From: Corylus avellana
Lineage: Eukaryota > Streptophyta > Magnoliopsida > Fagales > Betulaceae
NCBI RefSeq assembly: GCF_901000735.1
Contig: NC_081542.1
Coordinates: forward strand, 11,927,180-11,991,179
DNA length: 64,000 nucleotides
Direction: 5' to 3'
Shown: piece by piece, positions 55,679-64,000 of the stretch
Position numbering within the stretch: position 1 is the first letter of the stretch
How the letters are laid out: each line of letters begins with the position of its first letter
Position numbers and translations under genes: made by a program
Notes under the pieces: model-generated
What the model was told of the DNA's origin: nothing
The model's database searches: none
Seen by the model: only the letters and a program-made list of their open reading frames with translations

Positions 55679-55974
55679 ATCATAAGGGCCAAAGGGATAT
55701 CTAACAAGGTATATCCAAGAATAAACATATTCTTACAATAAAAGCACAAGCCACAACCATAGAGAAGAAGCAAGGAAAGAAAACATAACATTGTCTGAAG
55801 AACATGGAGGAGATTTTGACTTGAAGTCCACTCGGTTCCATAGTTAAAGCAAGTTCACCCGAACCACCATATCAAGATAATACATGTTCAATGTAACAAA
55901 AAAAAAAAATCAAGGTTCTTAGAAACAAGACAATGGAAAACATCTTAGGACAAAGATATATCTTAAGAGAAAAA

Positions 55975-56325
55975 CTAGTTTTCACAAAAGTCAAACCCCT
56001 TATTGATCAGTAGAAGGTCACACACCCATTCCTTCTCAATTGTATAAGTGTTATTAAGAAAAAATAATCCCTTGAGTGTTTTACCTTTTACCATAATACA
56101 AAGACACCGGCTTTTTCTATAATGATGAGAAAGCATGTCATCATTAGGTCTCATTATAAGCACCGATCTTTGATCAAAAACAAACTTGTCATTGAGAGAG
56201 GTGATGCCATGAACACTTTTACAAACAAGTGAAACTTGTGGGGTCAATTTGTTACAAACACAGAAGTATATTTGAAGGATAAATAAAGTCCATAAAACAA
56301 GTCCCACATTCTCATTCTTAGACAC
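55975..56325 (-). CDS. 116-residue frame in the 3' internal region of the inverted Copia element
   Basis: The frame runs from ATG at 56323-56325 to a stop at 55975. Residues about 7-23 (VGLVLWTLFILQIYFCV) form one strongly hydrophobic segment, and the rest is mixed. It lies about 300 bases upstream of the polypurine tract, where some Sirevirus-type Copia elements carry an extra or env-like frame. I recognise no domain, and it may be a decayed fragment or a chance frame. Confidence 0.3.
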   Translation of the reverse strand: MSKNENVGLVLWTLFILQIYFCVCNKLTPQVSLVCKSVHGITSLNDKFVFDQRSVLIMRPNDDMLSHHYRKSRCLCIMVKGKTLKGLFFLNNTYTIEKEWVCDLLLINKGFDFCEN

Positions 56326-56340
56326 AAGAGGTTACATTGA

Positions 56341-56891
56341 ACATGCTTTAAAAAGAATCGAGTCAAGGCAAACTTGCTCTCACAACAAAGGTTTAGAGGG
56401 AGAGGGAAGAACATGAAGGATTACAAGGAATGGTTCCATTTTGGAGACAAAGTTGGTTTGTGAACTTTGCATGCATCTCACGGCCATGTTAGCCTCTACG
56501 CGTTGCCTTCCTCCGCCCCGCCTACTACCTAAGTTGCTAATTTTAGAGTTTTATTGTTGTCTTATTGTTTTTGAGTCTTTTTATTACTTGGGTTCTTGTA
56601 CATAAATCTATAGTGATCTTTCCTCTTCGGATGCGATTGATTTTACAGTGTTTCTTCCTCAGCAGCCTCTTTCCGGTGGTTGTTTCTCTATGCAGGAGTT
56701 TAGATGAGGCTAAAGTTACAATTTTTTGTGTGTAAACCTTTTTGCTGCCCATATTGAGAGGACTGTGTCATTTTATGACCTATTTTTTAATTTTTGCTTG
56801 TATTTCTCGTACAATAATTTTCTTGTTGGGTCGCCCACCAATTCTTCAGTGTTTTAATCCATATAACCCTTCCCTTATTTGCTTATTTAAA

Positions 56892-56944
<53 letters not shown>

Positions 56945-57721
56945 GGTTAGAAAAATAGCCAAGGATATCTTCAATATCTCTGATGGTAAGTCCTATCTAC
57001 TAAACATAAATTTGGCTCGGATTCGAAATAGCCAGTATGACTATAGAAGAGTTACCTTCCAAAATGAGAGGTTTTTAATCAATATATGAAACTTTTTAAC
57101 ATAATTTCTCAATGTAGTTTGCTATCGTTTTCGCTTTGAAATTTTTGAAAACAAGGTCTAAAATTATATTGTAAAGCTACCCAGAGAGTATTGATTACCA
57201 ACTCAAGGTACACCAGGTACTCAATGCATGAAAACTAATTTTTTGAAAACTAGTGTTATCAAACAAAGCCACGTGTCTCACTTGGTAATAATCATGAAAA
57301 CAGACTTTTCTCAAAATTATTAACAAATAATTCAAAACCTAAAACACTTTCATAATTATGAAAAATATTCATTTAACACATGCTAAAATTATCATGTGTC
57401 TCTTAACATGTGTCAGCATGTGAGAAATACATGTTTTTCTAATAATTAAAAAAAAAAAGGTGCTTTTCGTATGTTATTAAAAAAATATATACTTTTCACT
57501 TATGAAATGACATTACAATTTTATAAAATTTTGATGAATTTGTTTTTTTAATCCAGTTTAAAGAAATCCTTGTCCTAGTGGTAGTCTGTGTTGTAATTTT
57601 AAGGAGGAAAAATTAAAATTAAATCTAAATTAATTTATAATTCTTGATTTGTTTTTATAATGACAACCGTGTTAGATATTTGCAACTTCTTAAATGATGT
57701 TGTAATTTTAAAATGTTAAAT
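56341..57721. other. Transposon-derived and AT-rich intergenic DNA
   Basis: It includes a LINE-like tail (56722-56941). The rest is AT-rich DNA without a supported gene. Confidence 0.5.
56722..56941 (+). mobile_element. LINE-like 3' tail ending in (AAT)n
   Basis: It is related to 25345-25536: ATTGAGAGGA, TTTTATGAC, TTCTTGTTGGGT, CAGTGTTTTAAT and CCCTTATTTGCTTA occur in the same order. It ends in an (AAT)n run from about 56891. No reverse transcriptase is visible upstream. Confidence 0.45.
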
Positions 57722-57929
57722 ATTTTTTAAGGTTAAATACTTTTTTGCCCTATATGGTTTATAAACTTTATTTTTTGCCTCATCGGTTTCATTTTGTATC
57801 ACATATGGTACATCAATAACGATTAAAAACAGATATGGTATCTCTGTGTAACTTTAGTCTAAAATTTGACGGAAATCTACGTCAACACCTTTAAAAAAGT
57901 GACACGCGTCCATATACATAGTTAAAAAT
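57722..57929. mobile_element. Half of a GGTTAAATACTTT fold-back repeat, interrupted by an LTR
   Basis: The sequence matches 54247-54450 (GTTAAATACTTT.., TTTTGTATCACA, GACACGCGTCCATATACATA) and stops exactly at the Copia LTR start. Both copies of this repeat in the window are therefore broken by Copia LTRs. Confidence 0.5.
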
Positions 57930-58070
57930 TGTTAGGTTTTAGATTGGCCTAATTCAATGATTGTTCTTGTAATGTCTGTGTGTTTAAAACTTGAGTGTTT
58001 GTGTGTAAAACCTTAAGGGCTATTTAAGGGGTAGTCTATGTTGTTTTTAGGGTCTTCAGAGGAGTTCCTA

Positions 58071-58590
58071 GGTTTTCCGTCAGAACCCTCGTCAGAACGG
58101 GATATGTAACGAGACTAAGTAAAGAGCTTTTTGGTTTCCTGTCAAGAGTGCCATCAGAACAGGACATGCAGCGGGAGCAAAGATGGACTTCCTGGTTTCT
58201 CGTCGGGAACGGCGTCAGGACAAGGATGTGACGGGAGCAAAAGTTAGACTCCTTGATTTCTTGTCAGGTACTGCGTCAAGACGAGGATGTGACAGGAGCA
58301 AAAGTTGAACTCCATGGTTTCTCGCCAAGAAGCTCGTCAGAACGAGACAAGTGATGAGAATAAAATTGAAGCATTTGTTCAGGGACCCCGTCAAGATGGG
58401 ATATGTAACACGACCAAAGTTAGACTCCTTGATTTCCCGTAAGCTGGTACGTTAAGACGGGGCATATGACGAAGATGAGACATTTGTTCTTCCCATCATA
58501 ACGAAATTGCTGTTGCGTTAGAACATGGAATTGTCAAATCTACAAATCCGTTCTTCTCGTCATAGCGGAAAAGTGTCTCATTAGGACATG
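58071..58590 (+). repeat. Degenerate ~60-bp tandem repeats in the Copia LTR U3
   Basis: About eight units follow the pattern GGTTTCTCGTCAG..CGTCAGAACGGG..ATGTGACGGGAGCAAAG..AGACTCCTT. They are diverged from one another and end about 20 bases before the TATA box. Repeated U3 units commonly act as enhancers in plant Copia elements; that role is inferred here. Confidence 0.75.
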
Positions 58591-58609
58591 GTGAATAAAA
58601 TATGTCTCC

Positions 58610-58618
58610 TATAAATAG
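58610..58618 (+). promoter_or_regulatory. TATA box of Copia LTR
   Basis: TATAAATAG lies after the U3 repeats. The same box is at 60993-61001 and, inverted, at 55324-55332. Confidence 0.65.
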
Positions 58619-59201
58619 CTTTCCTATCACTATTCACTACCGGATTTGGGAATTTATTTTGTTGAGCTCTCTCTTCACGAAAGTCTATTTTTTCTCCATT
58701 AGCACTAGTTCCTGGTGGTATTGATATTCAATAAGGGACGTGATATAGCTTGAAGCTGCCCCTTTTCTTGTTTGTCGTCTCAGCCTTTGGCGTGTTACTT
58801 TGCTCACTTGATGATGATAAAGATGATGTCTGTGATTGGTGTTTGTTAACGAAAGTCTATCGAAGGGTCGATAAAAGAAGTCACCGGTTGAAGATAGTTA
58901 TAATGGAGACAAACTGAGAGGTTTGTCGTTCTTACTAAGTTTAGAGGTGCTCCAAGGTGTGGGTATCGTCTATTCTATAACTGTGAATCTTCTTTTAGTG
59001 ATTTCCTGAGTTTGACTGCTCTGGAGTGGTTTTTACCTTGAGGTGCTCAAGGGTTTTCCACTTCGTAAACAAACCTTGTGTTGTAGTTGTGTTTGATTTA
59101 TACTTCTGCTGTGCATTTTTTGTGTTTGATAATATGGCTTAGTATTTTCTATTGAATACTTGATTGCAAGTAGTAGAACACGATCCTTATATACTTTAAA
59201 T

Positions 59202-59213
59202 TGGTATCAGAGC
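59202..59213 (+). other. Primer binding site, tRNA-iMet type
   Basis: TGGTATCAGAGC starts two bases after the LTR end. It matches the complement of the plant initiator tRNA-Met 3' end. Confidence 0.85.
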
Positions 59214-59223
59214 GGGTTTCACT

Positions 59224-59999
59224 TTGTTTTTGACTAACGTATTGAGTGTGTTTCTTTCCTCTTTTCAGTGTGTGTTTAGTTATGTCATGAAATATTCATT
59301 TTTTAATGAGCTGTGTTGTTTAAAAGATTTTGATAAGTCTTCTGCTTCTTGTGCTAGTGTTGCTGAATCTCTTGAATCTTCTTATTGTATTGAAATTGAT
59401 TGTGATAATCCTTCTTTGCCTTAGATGCCTTGACTTATACCTATTATATGAGGAACTTTGTCCTGTTAATCTTGATACTGAGGGTATCATGGATGAGTTA
59501 GTCAGAGTCACTGCTGAAATGGAAAGATTGGAATTAGACAATTAGATGAAAAGAATAGAACTTCTCTTTGCTGAACCGTCCAAAGTGTTGAATGTGAAAT
59601 CACCTTATTGTTCTTCATATGATACTTATCTTGCTAAAAAACGTGGGTCTTGTTTTCACTGTGGAGTCCAAAGACATTTTGGTGCTAAATGTCATATTTT
59701 GATGCATGAGAATGCCAAGTCTTCTAAGACTATCTCTAATAAGAAAAATGTTAACCTTGTTTAACAACAGTTGGAACTCATAAGTTTAAAACTGGATTTT
59801 CTTACTAGCGTCATTTCTGATAAATACCCATCATCGTTTGTGCATTGTCAAGAGTTTAATCAATGCAGTTGCTCTTTCAAGAAGTTTCCTATTGAAGAAG
59901 ATGATCATGTTGATCTTGTTCCTCACACTTCTTTAAAAGCTCTTGATTCATGTATATGATATCTCAACAGTGCTTGTTCTAAGCACATGTCGGGGGAAA
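59224..59999 (+). pseudogene. Copia gag remnant (contig 3)
   Basis: Frames broken by stops encode the gag C-terminal part. The zinc knuckle CFHCGVQRHFGAKC keeps the CX2CX4HX4C spacing. The following text runs into a protease-like motif in which a stop and Asn stand where the conserved Trp and catalytic Asp would be. Stops at 59422, 59543, 59762 and 59957 interrupt the reading. Confidence 0.75.
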
Positions 60000-60099
60000 N
60001 NNNNNNNNNNNNNNNNNNNNNNNNNNNNNNNNNNNNNNNNNNNNNNNNNNNNNNNNNNNNNNNNNNNNNNNNNNNNNNNNNNNNNNNNNNNNNNNNNNN
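60000..60099. other. Scaffold gap 3 (100 N)
   Basis: Exactly 100 unknown bases. The contigs on either side overlap in content (59999 corresponds to about 62382). Confidence 0.99.
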
Positions 60100-60215
60100 C
60101 TGGGGGTCTCTTGTGACCCCCCGGTGGGTCACAAGTGACCCCCGGTGACCCACCGGCGGGTCACAAAGTGACCCACCGACGGGTCACAAGTGACCCCCGG
60201 TGGGTCACTTTTTTA
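60100..60215. repeat. GC-rich palindromic GGGTCACaaGTGACCC repeats
   Basis: At least six GGGTCAC or GTGACCC half-sites alternate in about 110 bases, forming overlapping near-perfect palindromes with CCGGTGG/CCACCGG spacers. They lie right against the gap and then give way abruptly to AT-rich DNA. Confidence 0.85.
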
Positions 60216-60490
60216 TATATTTTATATATTATTTTTTAATATAATAATTATAATTATAATTTTTTATTTATAAATAAGGGTAAATTTGAAATTTTAAAAA
60301 AAGTTAGGGGTATAAAGGTCTTTTACTAAATTAAACGTTTGATTTAACTGCAAAAGCTAACGGTAGGGGGATATTTGAAAGGAAATGAAAGTTTGATACA
60401 CCAAAGTGAGAGCTTTTGAACAATGGGGGGGTGTCTGCAAAAAGGGTGAAAGTATAGGGGGTATAAGTGAAGTTACCCCAAAAAAAAAAT
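60216..60490. repeat. Half fold-back repeat of the 'GGGGTATAAGTGAAGTTACCCC' type
   Basis: The phrases TTAGGGGTATAAAGGTC and GGGGTATAAGTGAAGTTACC resemble the right arms of the MITEs at 1491 and 19076. The left arm would be in the gap. Confidence 0.45.
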
Positions 60491-60833
60491 TGATTGCTAA
60501 TGCCTTGTATACCAAAAGTCTTATTCCAACCATGGATACTAAGACTGACGTGAGGAGTCTGAGGCAGTGAGGCGAGATTCGTGCGTGCCAGCGTGCGTGA
60601 GCTGCTGCCGGGTCCAGAAAAAAACCAAGAAAAAAAAACCGGGTCGCCGGGTCCAGAAAAAAGGAAAAAAAAAAAACCGGGTCTGGCGGGTCGACCCGCC
60701 AGACACGAAATTTTCGGGTCTTAATCGGATAGACCCAATTACGACCCGAACCCGATTAGCCCAAACCCAATACCTGTTTTTTCGTGTCGTGTTCGTGTCG
60801 GATTCGCGGGTCGTGTCAAAATTGCCGGCCCTA
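60491..60833. mobile_element. GC-rich, probably hAT-type insertion in the Copia LTR (right part)
   Basis: It ends CAAAATTGCCGGCCCTA, immediately followed by GTTAAGAC, which is the LTR sequence at 58451. The LTR text is thus interrupted at one point. Many GACCCG/CGGGTC motifs (about 60605-60820) form complementary clusters near the end, as in hAT subterminal regions. The left end and its TSD are not in the window, so the class is an inference, and the true left boundary may be further left or right than given. Confidence 0.5.
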
Positions 60834-61584
60834 GTTAAGACGGGGCATATGATGAAGATGAGACATTTGTTCTTCCCATCATAACGAAATTGCTGTTGCG
60901 TTAGAACATGGAATTGTCAAATCTACAAATCTGTTCTTCTCGTCATAACGGAAAAGTGTCTCATTAGGACATGGTGAATAAAATATGTCTCCTATAAATA
61001 GCTTTCCTATCACTATTCACTGCCGGATTTGGGAATTTATTTTGTTGAGCTCTCTCTTCACTAAAGTCTATTTTTTCTCCATTAGCACTAGTTCCTGGTG
61101 GTATTGATATTCAATAAGGGACGTGATATAGCTTGAAGCTGCCCCTTCTCTTGTTTGTCGTCTCAGCCTTTGGCGTGTTGCTTTGCTCACTTGATGATGA
61201 TAAAGATGATGTCTTTGATTGGTGTTTGTTAACGAAAGTCTACCGAAGGGTCGATAAAGGAAGTCACCGGTTGAAGATAGTTATAATGGAGACAAGCTGA
61301 GAGGTTTGTCGTTCTTACTAAGTTTAGAGGTGCTCCAAGGTGTGGGTATCGTCTATTCTATAACTGTGAATCTTCTTTTAGTGATTTCCTGAGTTTGACT
61401 GCTCTGGAGTGGTTTTTACCTTGAGGTGCTCAAGGGTTTTCCACTTCGTAAACAAACCTTGTGTTGTGGTTGTGTTTGATTTATACTTCTGCTGTGCATT
61501 TTTTGTGTTTGATAATATGGCTTAGTATTTTCTGTTGAATACTTGATTGCAAGTAGTAGAACACGATCCTTATATACTTTCAAT

Positions 61585-61596
61585 TGGTATCAGAGC
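61585..61596 (+). other. Primer binding site, tRNA-iMet type
   Basis: TGGTATCAGAGC lies two bases after an LTR ending in TTTCA. The first copy has mutated the terminal CA to AA. Confidence 0.85.
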
Positions 61597-61606
61597 GGGT
61601 TTCACT

Positions 61607-62380
61607 TTGTTTTTGACTAACGTATTGAGTGTGTTTCTTTCCTCTTTTCAGTGTGTGTTTAGTTATGTCATGAAATATTCATTTTTTAATGAGCTGTGTT
61701 GTTTAAAAGATTTTGATAAGTCTTCTGCTTCTTGTGCTAGTGTTGCTGAATCTCTTGAATCTTCTTATTGTATTGAGATTAATTGTGATAATCCTTCTTT
61801 GCCTTAGATGCCTTGACTTATACCTATTATATGAGGAACTTTGTTCTGTTAATCTTGATACTGAGGGTATCATGGATGAGTTAGTCAGAGTCACTGCTGA
61901 AATGGAAAGATTGGAATTAGACAATTAGATGAAAAGAATAGAACTTCTCTTTGTTGAACCGTCCAAAGTGTTGGATGTGAAATCACCTTATTGTTCTTCA
62001 TATGATACTTATCTTGCTAAAAAACATGGATCTTGTTTTCACTGTGGAGTCCAAGGACATTTTGGTGCTAAATGTCATATTTTGATGCATGAGAATGCCA
62101 AGTCTTCTAAGACTATCTCTAATAAGAAAAATGTTAACCTTGTTTAACAACAGTTGGAACTCATAAGTTCAAAACTGGATTTTCTTACTAGCGTCATTTC
62201 TGATAAATACCCCTCCTCGTTTGTGCATTGTCAAGAGTTTAATCAATGCAGTTGCTCTTTCAAGAAGTTTCCTACTGAAGAAGATGATCATGTTGATCTT
62301 GTTGCTCACACTTCTTTAAAAGCTCTTGATTCATGTATATGATACCTCAACAGTGCTTGTTCTAAGCACATGTCGGGGGA
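61607..62380 (+). pseudogene. Copia gag remnant (contig 4)
   Basis: The frame pieces are the same as at 59224-59999. The knuckle CFHCGVQGHFGAKC has the usual Gly where the first copy has Arg. Stops at 61805, 61926, 62145 and 62340 are in the same places as in the first copy, so the breaks predate the split between the two copies. Confidence 0.78.
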
Positions 62381-63400
62381 AAAATTTGTGTTTGACTGTT
62401 TAAATGAGTACATGGGTGGTAGTGTTACATTTGGAGATGAAAATCATGCTCAGATCAAAGAAGGTGGCTCAGTCGAAATCAAAGGATTCCAAAGATTCAT
62501 GAAGTACTCTATGTGAAAAATCTCAAAGCAAATCTTCTCAGCATCAGCCAGATATGTGACGTAGATCATATTGTTTAGTCTTCGAAAAAAGAATACATTG
62601 TGTTCAATGAGGATGGAAAATGGATTATGAGAGGTGTGAGACGTCTGATAATTGCTATGGAATTGGTCCCTCAACCACTCTCAGTTGTAAGCAAGCAAAG
62701 TTGGACATTGTTAAAAAATGGCATCAACGTTAAGGACATTTGAATTTCAAGGATCTCTTTAGGGCATCCAAGAATGAGCTTATCGGTGATCTACCCAAGT
62801 TAGGAAAGCTTGAGAAAATTGTATGTGGACCTTGTTAGTTGGGAAAACAAATCAAATCTCAACACAGAGCAACAAAGTCCATTCACACCACATATGTTCT
62901 AGAGTTGCTTCACATGGATCTGATGAGCCCCACGAGAAGTGAGAGTGTGGGAGGAAAGAAATATATCATGGCGATTGTGGATGACTATTACTGAAGGACA
63001 AGTCTGAAGCATGTGATCAAGCCAAAATTTTGTTCAAAATGATTCAAAATGAAAAGGGATGTGTCATTCAACGGGTAAGAAGTGATCATGGAAGTGAATT
63101 TGAGAACTCATGTTTTAAAAAACTCTATGAATAGACAGGCATAAAACATGAATTCTCCTCACCCATCACTCCTCAGCAGAATGGAGTTGTTGAAAGGAAG
63201 AATAGAGTCATCCAAGATATGGCTCGAGCTACGTTACACGGGAAGTACCTTGCTACATATTTATGGGGAGAAGCGGTCAATACCACCTGTCACATTATCA
63301 ATAGAGTTCTTCGAAGGCCCAACACTGAGAAGACACCGTATGAGATTTGGAAGGGGAAGATACCAACAGTGAAATATTTTCACATTTTTTGAAGTTAATG
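62381..63400 (+). pseudogene. Copia protease/integrase remnant
   Basis: Integrase landmarks in order are LHMDLMSP (first catalytic Asp, about 62910), RSDHGSEFENS (second Asp, about 63075) and ITPQQNGVVERKNR (catalytic Glu, about 63190). All three catalytic residues are readable, but stops and frameshifts (for example near 62838, 62990 and 63133) break the frame between them. Confidence 0.8.
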
Positions 63401-63411
63401 TTTCATACTCC

Positions 63412-64000
63412 GTGACATGGAAAATCTTGGTAAATTTGACGCCAAGGAGTGATGAAGAATTCTTTCCTGGATATTCTCATTCGAGTAGAGCATATTGGGT
63501 TTACAACAGTCGAACAGACACAGTCATGGAATCTATAAATGTTGTGATTCATGATGACTCCTCTAATGTCGGGATTCAACCACTTGAAATTGAAGAGAAG
63601 CTTGTGGAAGTTGAAAAACCAACTGTGGAGGAATCAAAAGAAATAGTGGAATTTGGTTCACTAGAGTCAAATGTTGAGCCCACTAGCCCTAAAGTTTTGT
63701 CTAAAGATACTCCTTCACGTCTAATCTTGAATCATCCTAAGGAAAATATTTTAGGAAAAATTAGAGAAGGAAAGAGGCTTTGAAACAAGGTCTTAAATCA
63801 AGTTTCTCACATGTGTTATCTGTCTCAATCAGAACTAAAGAAGTTTGAAGAAGCATAACAAGATGAAAGTTGGATTAAAGCTATGCACGAGGAGTTTAAT
63901 CAATTTACTAGAAATGATGTTTAGACCTTTGTACCTAGACCTAGTGATCAAAATGTCATAGGTACAAAATGAATCTTCAAGAACAAGTCTGATGAAATGG
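63412..64000 (+). pseudogene. Copia integrase tail and start of reverse transcriptase
   Basis: A 123-codon open piece (63412-63783) encodes the acidic linker after integrase. It is followed by ESWIKAMHEEFNQFTRNDV and FVPRPSDQNVIGTK, the conserved start of Copia reverse transcriptase. Stops occur within it at 63922-63924 (TAG) and 63970-63972 (TGA). The element continues past the window. Confidence 0.78.

Larger units (their letters stand above)
54746..56340 (-). mobile_element. Inverted Copia-type retrotransposon, 3' LTR plus 3' internal remnant
   Basis: The LTR (54746-55662, 917 bp) is the reverse complement of a diverged version of the LTR at 57930-59199. It shares the TATA region, the R/U5 text ending CTTATATACTTTCA, and the repeated U3 units. 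On the minus strand, AAAATGGGGGGAAAGT just upstream of its TG start is a classic polypurine tract (55663-55678). Beyond it, about 0.7 kb of 3' internal sequence includes a 116-codon frame. No 5' LTR or pol is found, so the element is truncated. Confidence 0.7.
57930..59999 (+). mobile_element. Copia-type LTR retrotransposon, 5' LTR and gag part (contig 3 end)
   Basis: The 5' LTR (57930-59199, about 1.27 kb) begins TGTTAGG and has degenerate tandem U3 repeats and a TATAAATAG box. It is followed by the primer site TGGTATCAGAGC (59202-59213, tRNA-iMet type). The internal region holds a gag remnant with a CCHC zinc knuckle and the broken protease motif region (YLNSACSKHMSG) just before the scaffold gap. 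Several in-frame stops make it non-functional. Confidence 0.82.
60834..64000 (+). mobile_element. Copia-type LTR retrotransposon, partial 5' LTR to reverse transcriptase start (contig 4)
   Basis: It is almost identical to 58451-59999 (constant offset 2383) and continues beyond it. Order: LTR remainder (60834-61582) with TATA box, primer site TGGTATCAGAGC (61585-61596), gag with zinc knuckle, broken protease region (about 62335-62385), gag-pre-integrase, integrase core (about 62880-63380), linker, and the start of reverse transcriptase at the window edge. This domain order (integrase before reverse transcriptase) defines Copia. The reverse-transcriptase text (ESWIKAMHEEFNQFTRNDV) suggests the Sirevirus-like branch, by memory only. 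Many stops; no intact frame. Confidence 0.85.

Noticed and set aside
60100..60215. CRISPR-like array of palindromic repeats
   Set aside because: There are no unique spacers of regular length, and the context is a plant nuclear transposon region.

Overview
The window is nuclear DNA of a flowering plant, most likely a eudicot. It has GT-AG introns, a plant-only NETWORKED gene, AT-rich intergenic DNA packed with small fold-back transposons, tRNA-derived SINEs, Copia-type LTR retrotransposons and hAT-type DNA transposons. It is a draft scaffold. Three runs of exactly 100 N (34183-34282, 35906-36005, 60000-60099) separate four contigs, and this shapes how the rest should be read.

Contig 1 (1-34182). 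Positions 20-9740 hold one minus-strand gene encoding a NET1-type actin-binding coiled-coil protein. Three coding exons, joined by clean in-phase splice sites, give about 1853 residues; a likely leader exon lies at 9467-9740. Positions 9.75-13.57 kb are intergenic, with a MITE, a 1.2-kb LTR-like element and a complete SINE with a 16-bp target duplication. Positions 13.58-33.94 kb form a long block (copy A) of nested MITEs and a 2.7-kb hAT element, ending in a second minus-strand gene (29941-33650). That gene has three coding exons and encodes a 430-residue protein I do not recognise.

Contig 2 (34283-35905) is a small inverted duplicate of the right half of the hAT element and its flank. Contig 3 opens with copy B (36006-53765), which is nearly identical to copy A, including the whole second gene, but lacks the hAT element and keeps its empty target site. 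Because the repeats begin and end at scaffold gaps, copies A and B most likely represent the two haplotypes of one heterozygous locus placed in tandem, not a true duplication. The hAT element would then be a heterozygous insertion.

The remainder (53.8-64.0 kb) is transposon DNA: more MITEs, an inverted Copia 3' end, a LINE-like 3' tail, and two overlapping copies of a decayed Copia element with repeated U3 units, a tRNA-iMet type primer site, a gag zinc knuckle, integrase and the start of reverse transcriptase, all broken by stop codons. The second of these carries a GC-rich, probably hAT-type insertion in its LTR.

The two host genes show no evident functional link. I found no tRNA, rRNA or CRISPR array, and no undescribed multi-gene system. 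The most informative signals are the transposon insertion histories (at least seven insertions with 9-bp or near-9-bp target duplications, and one hAT with an 8-bp duplication and an allelic empty site) and the assembly artefacts they expose.
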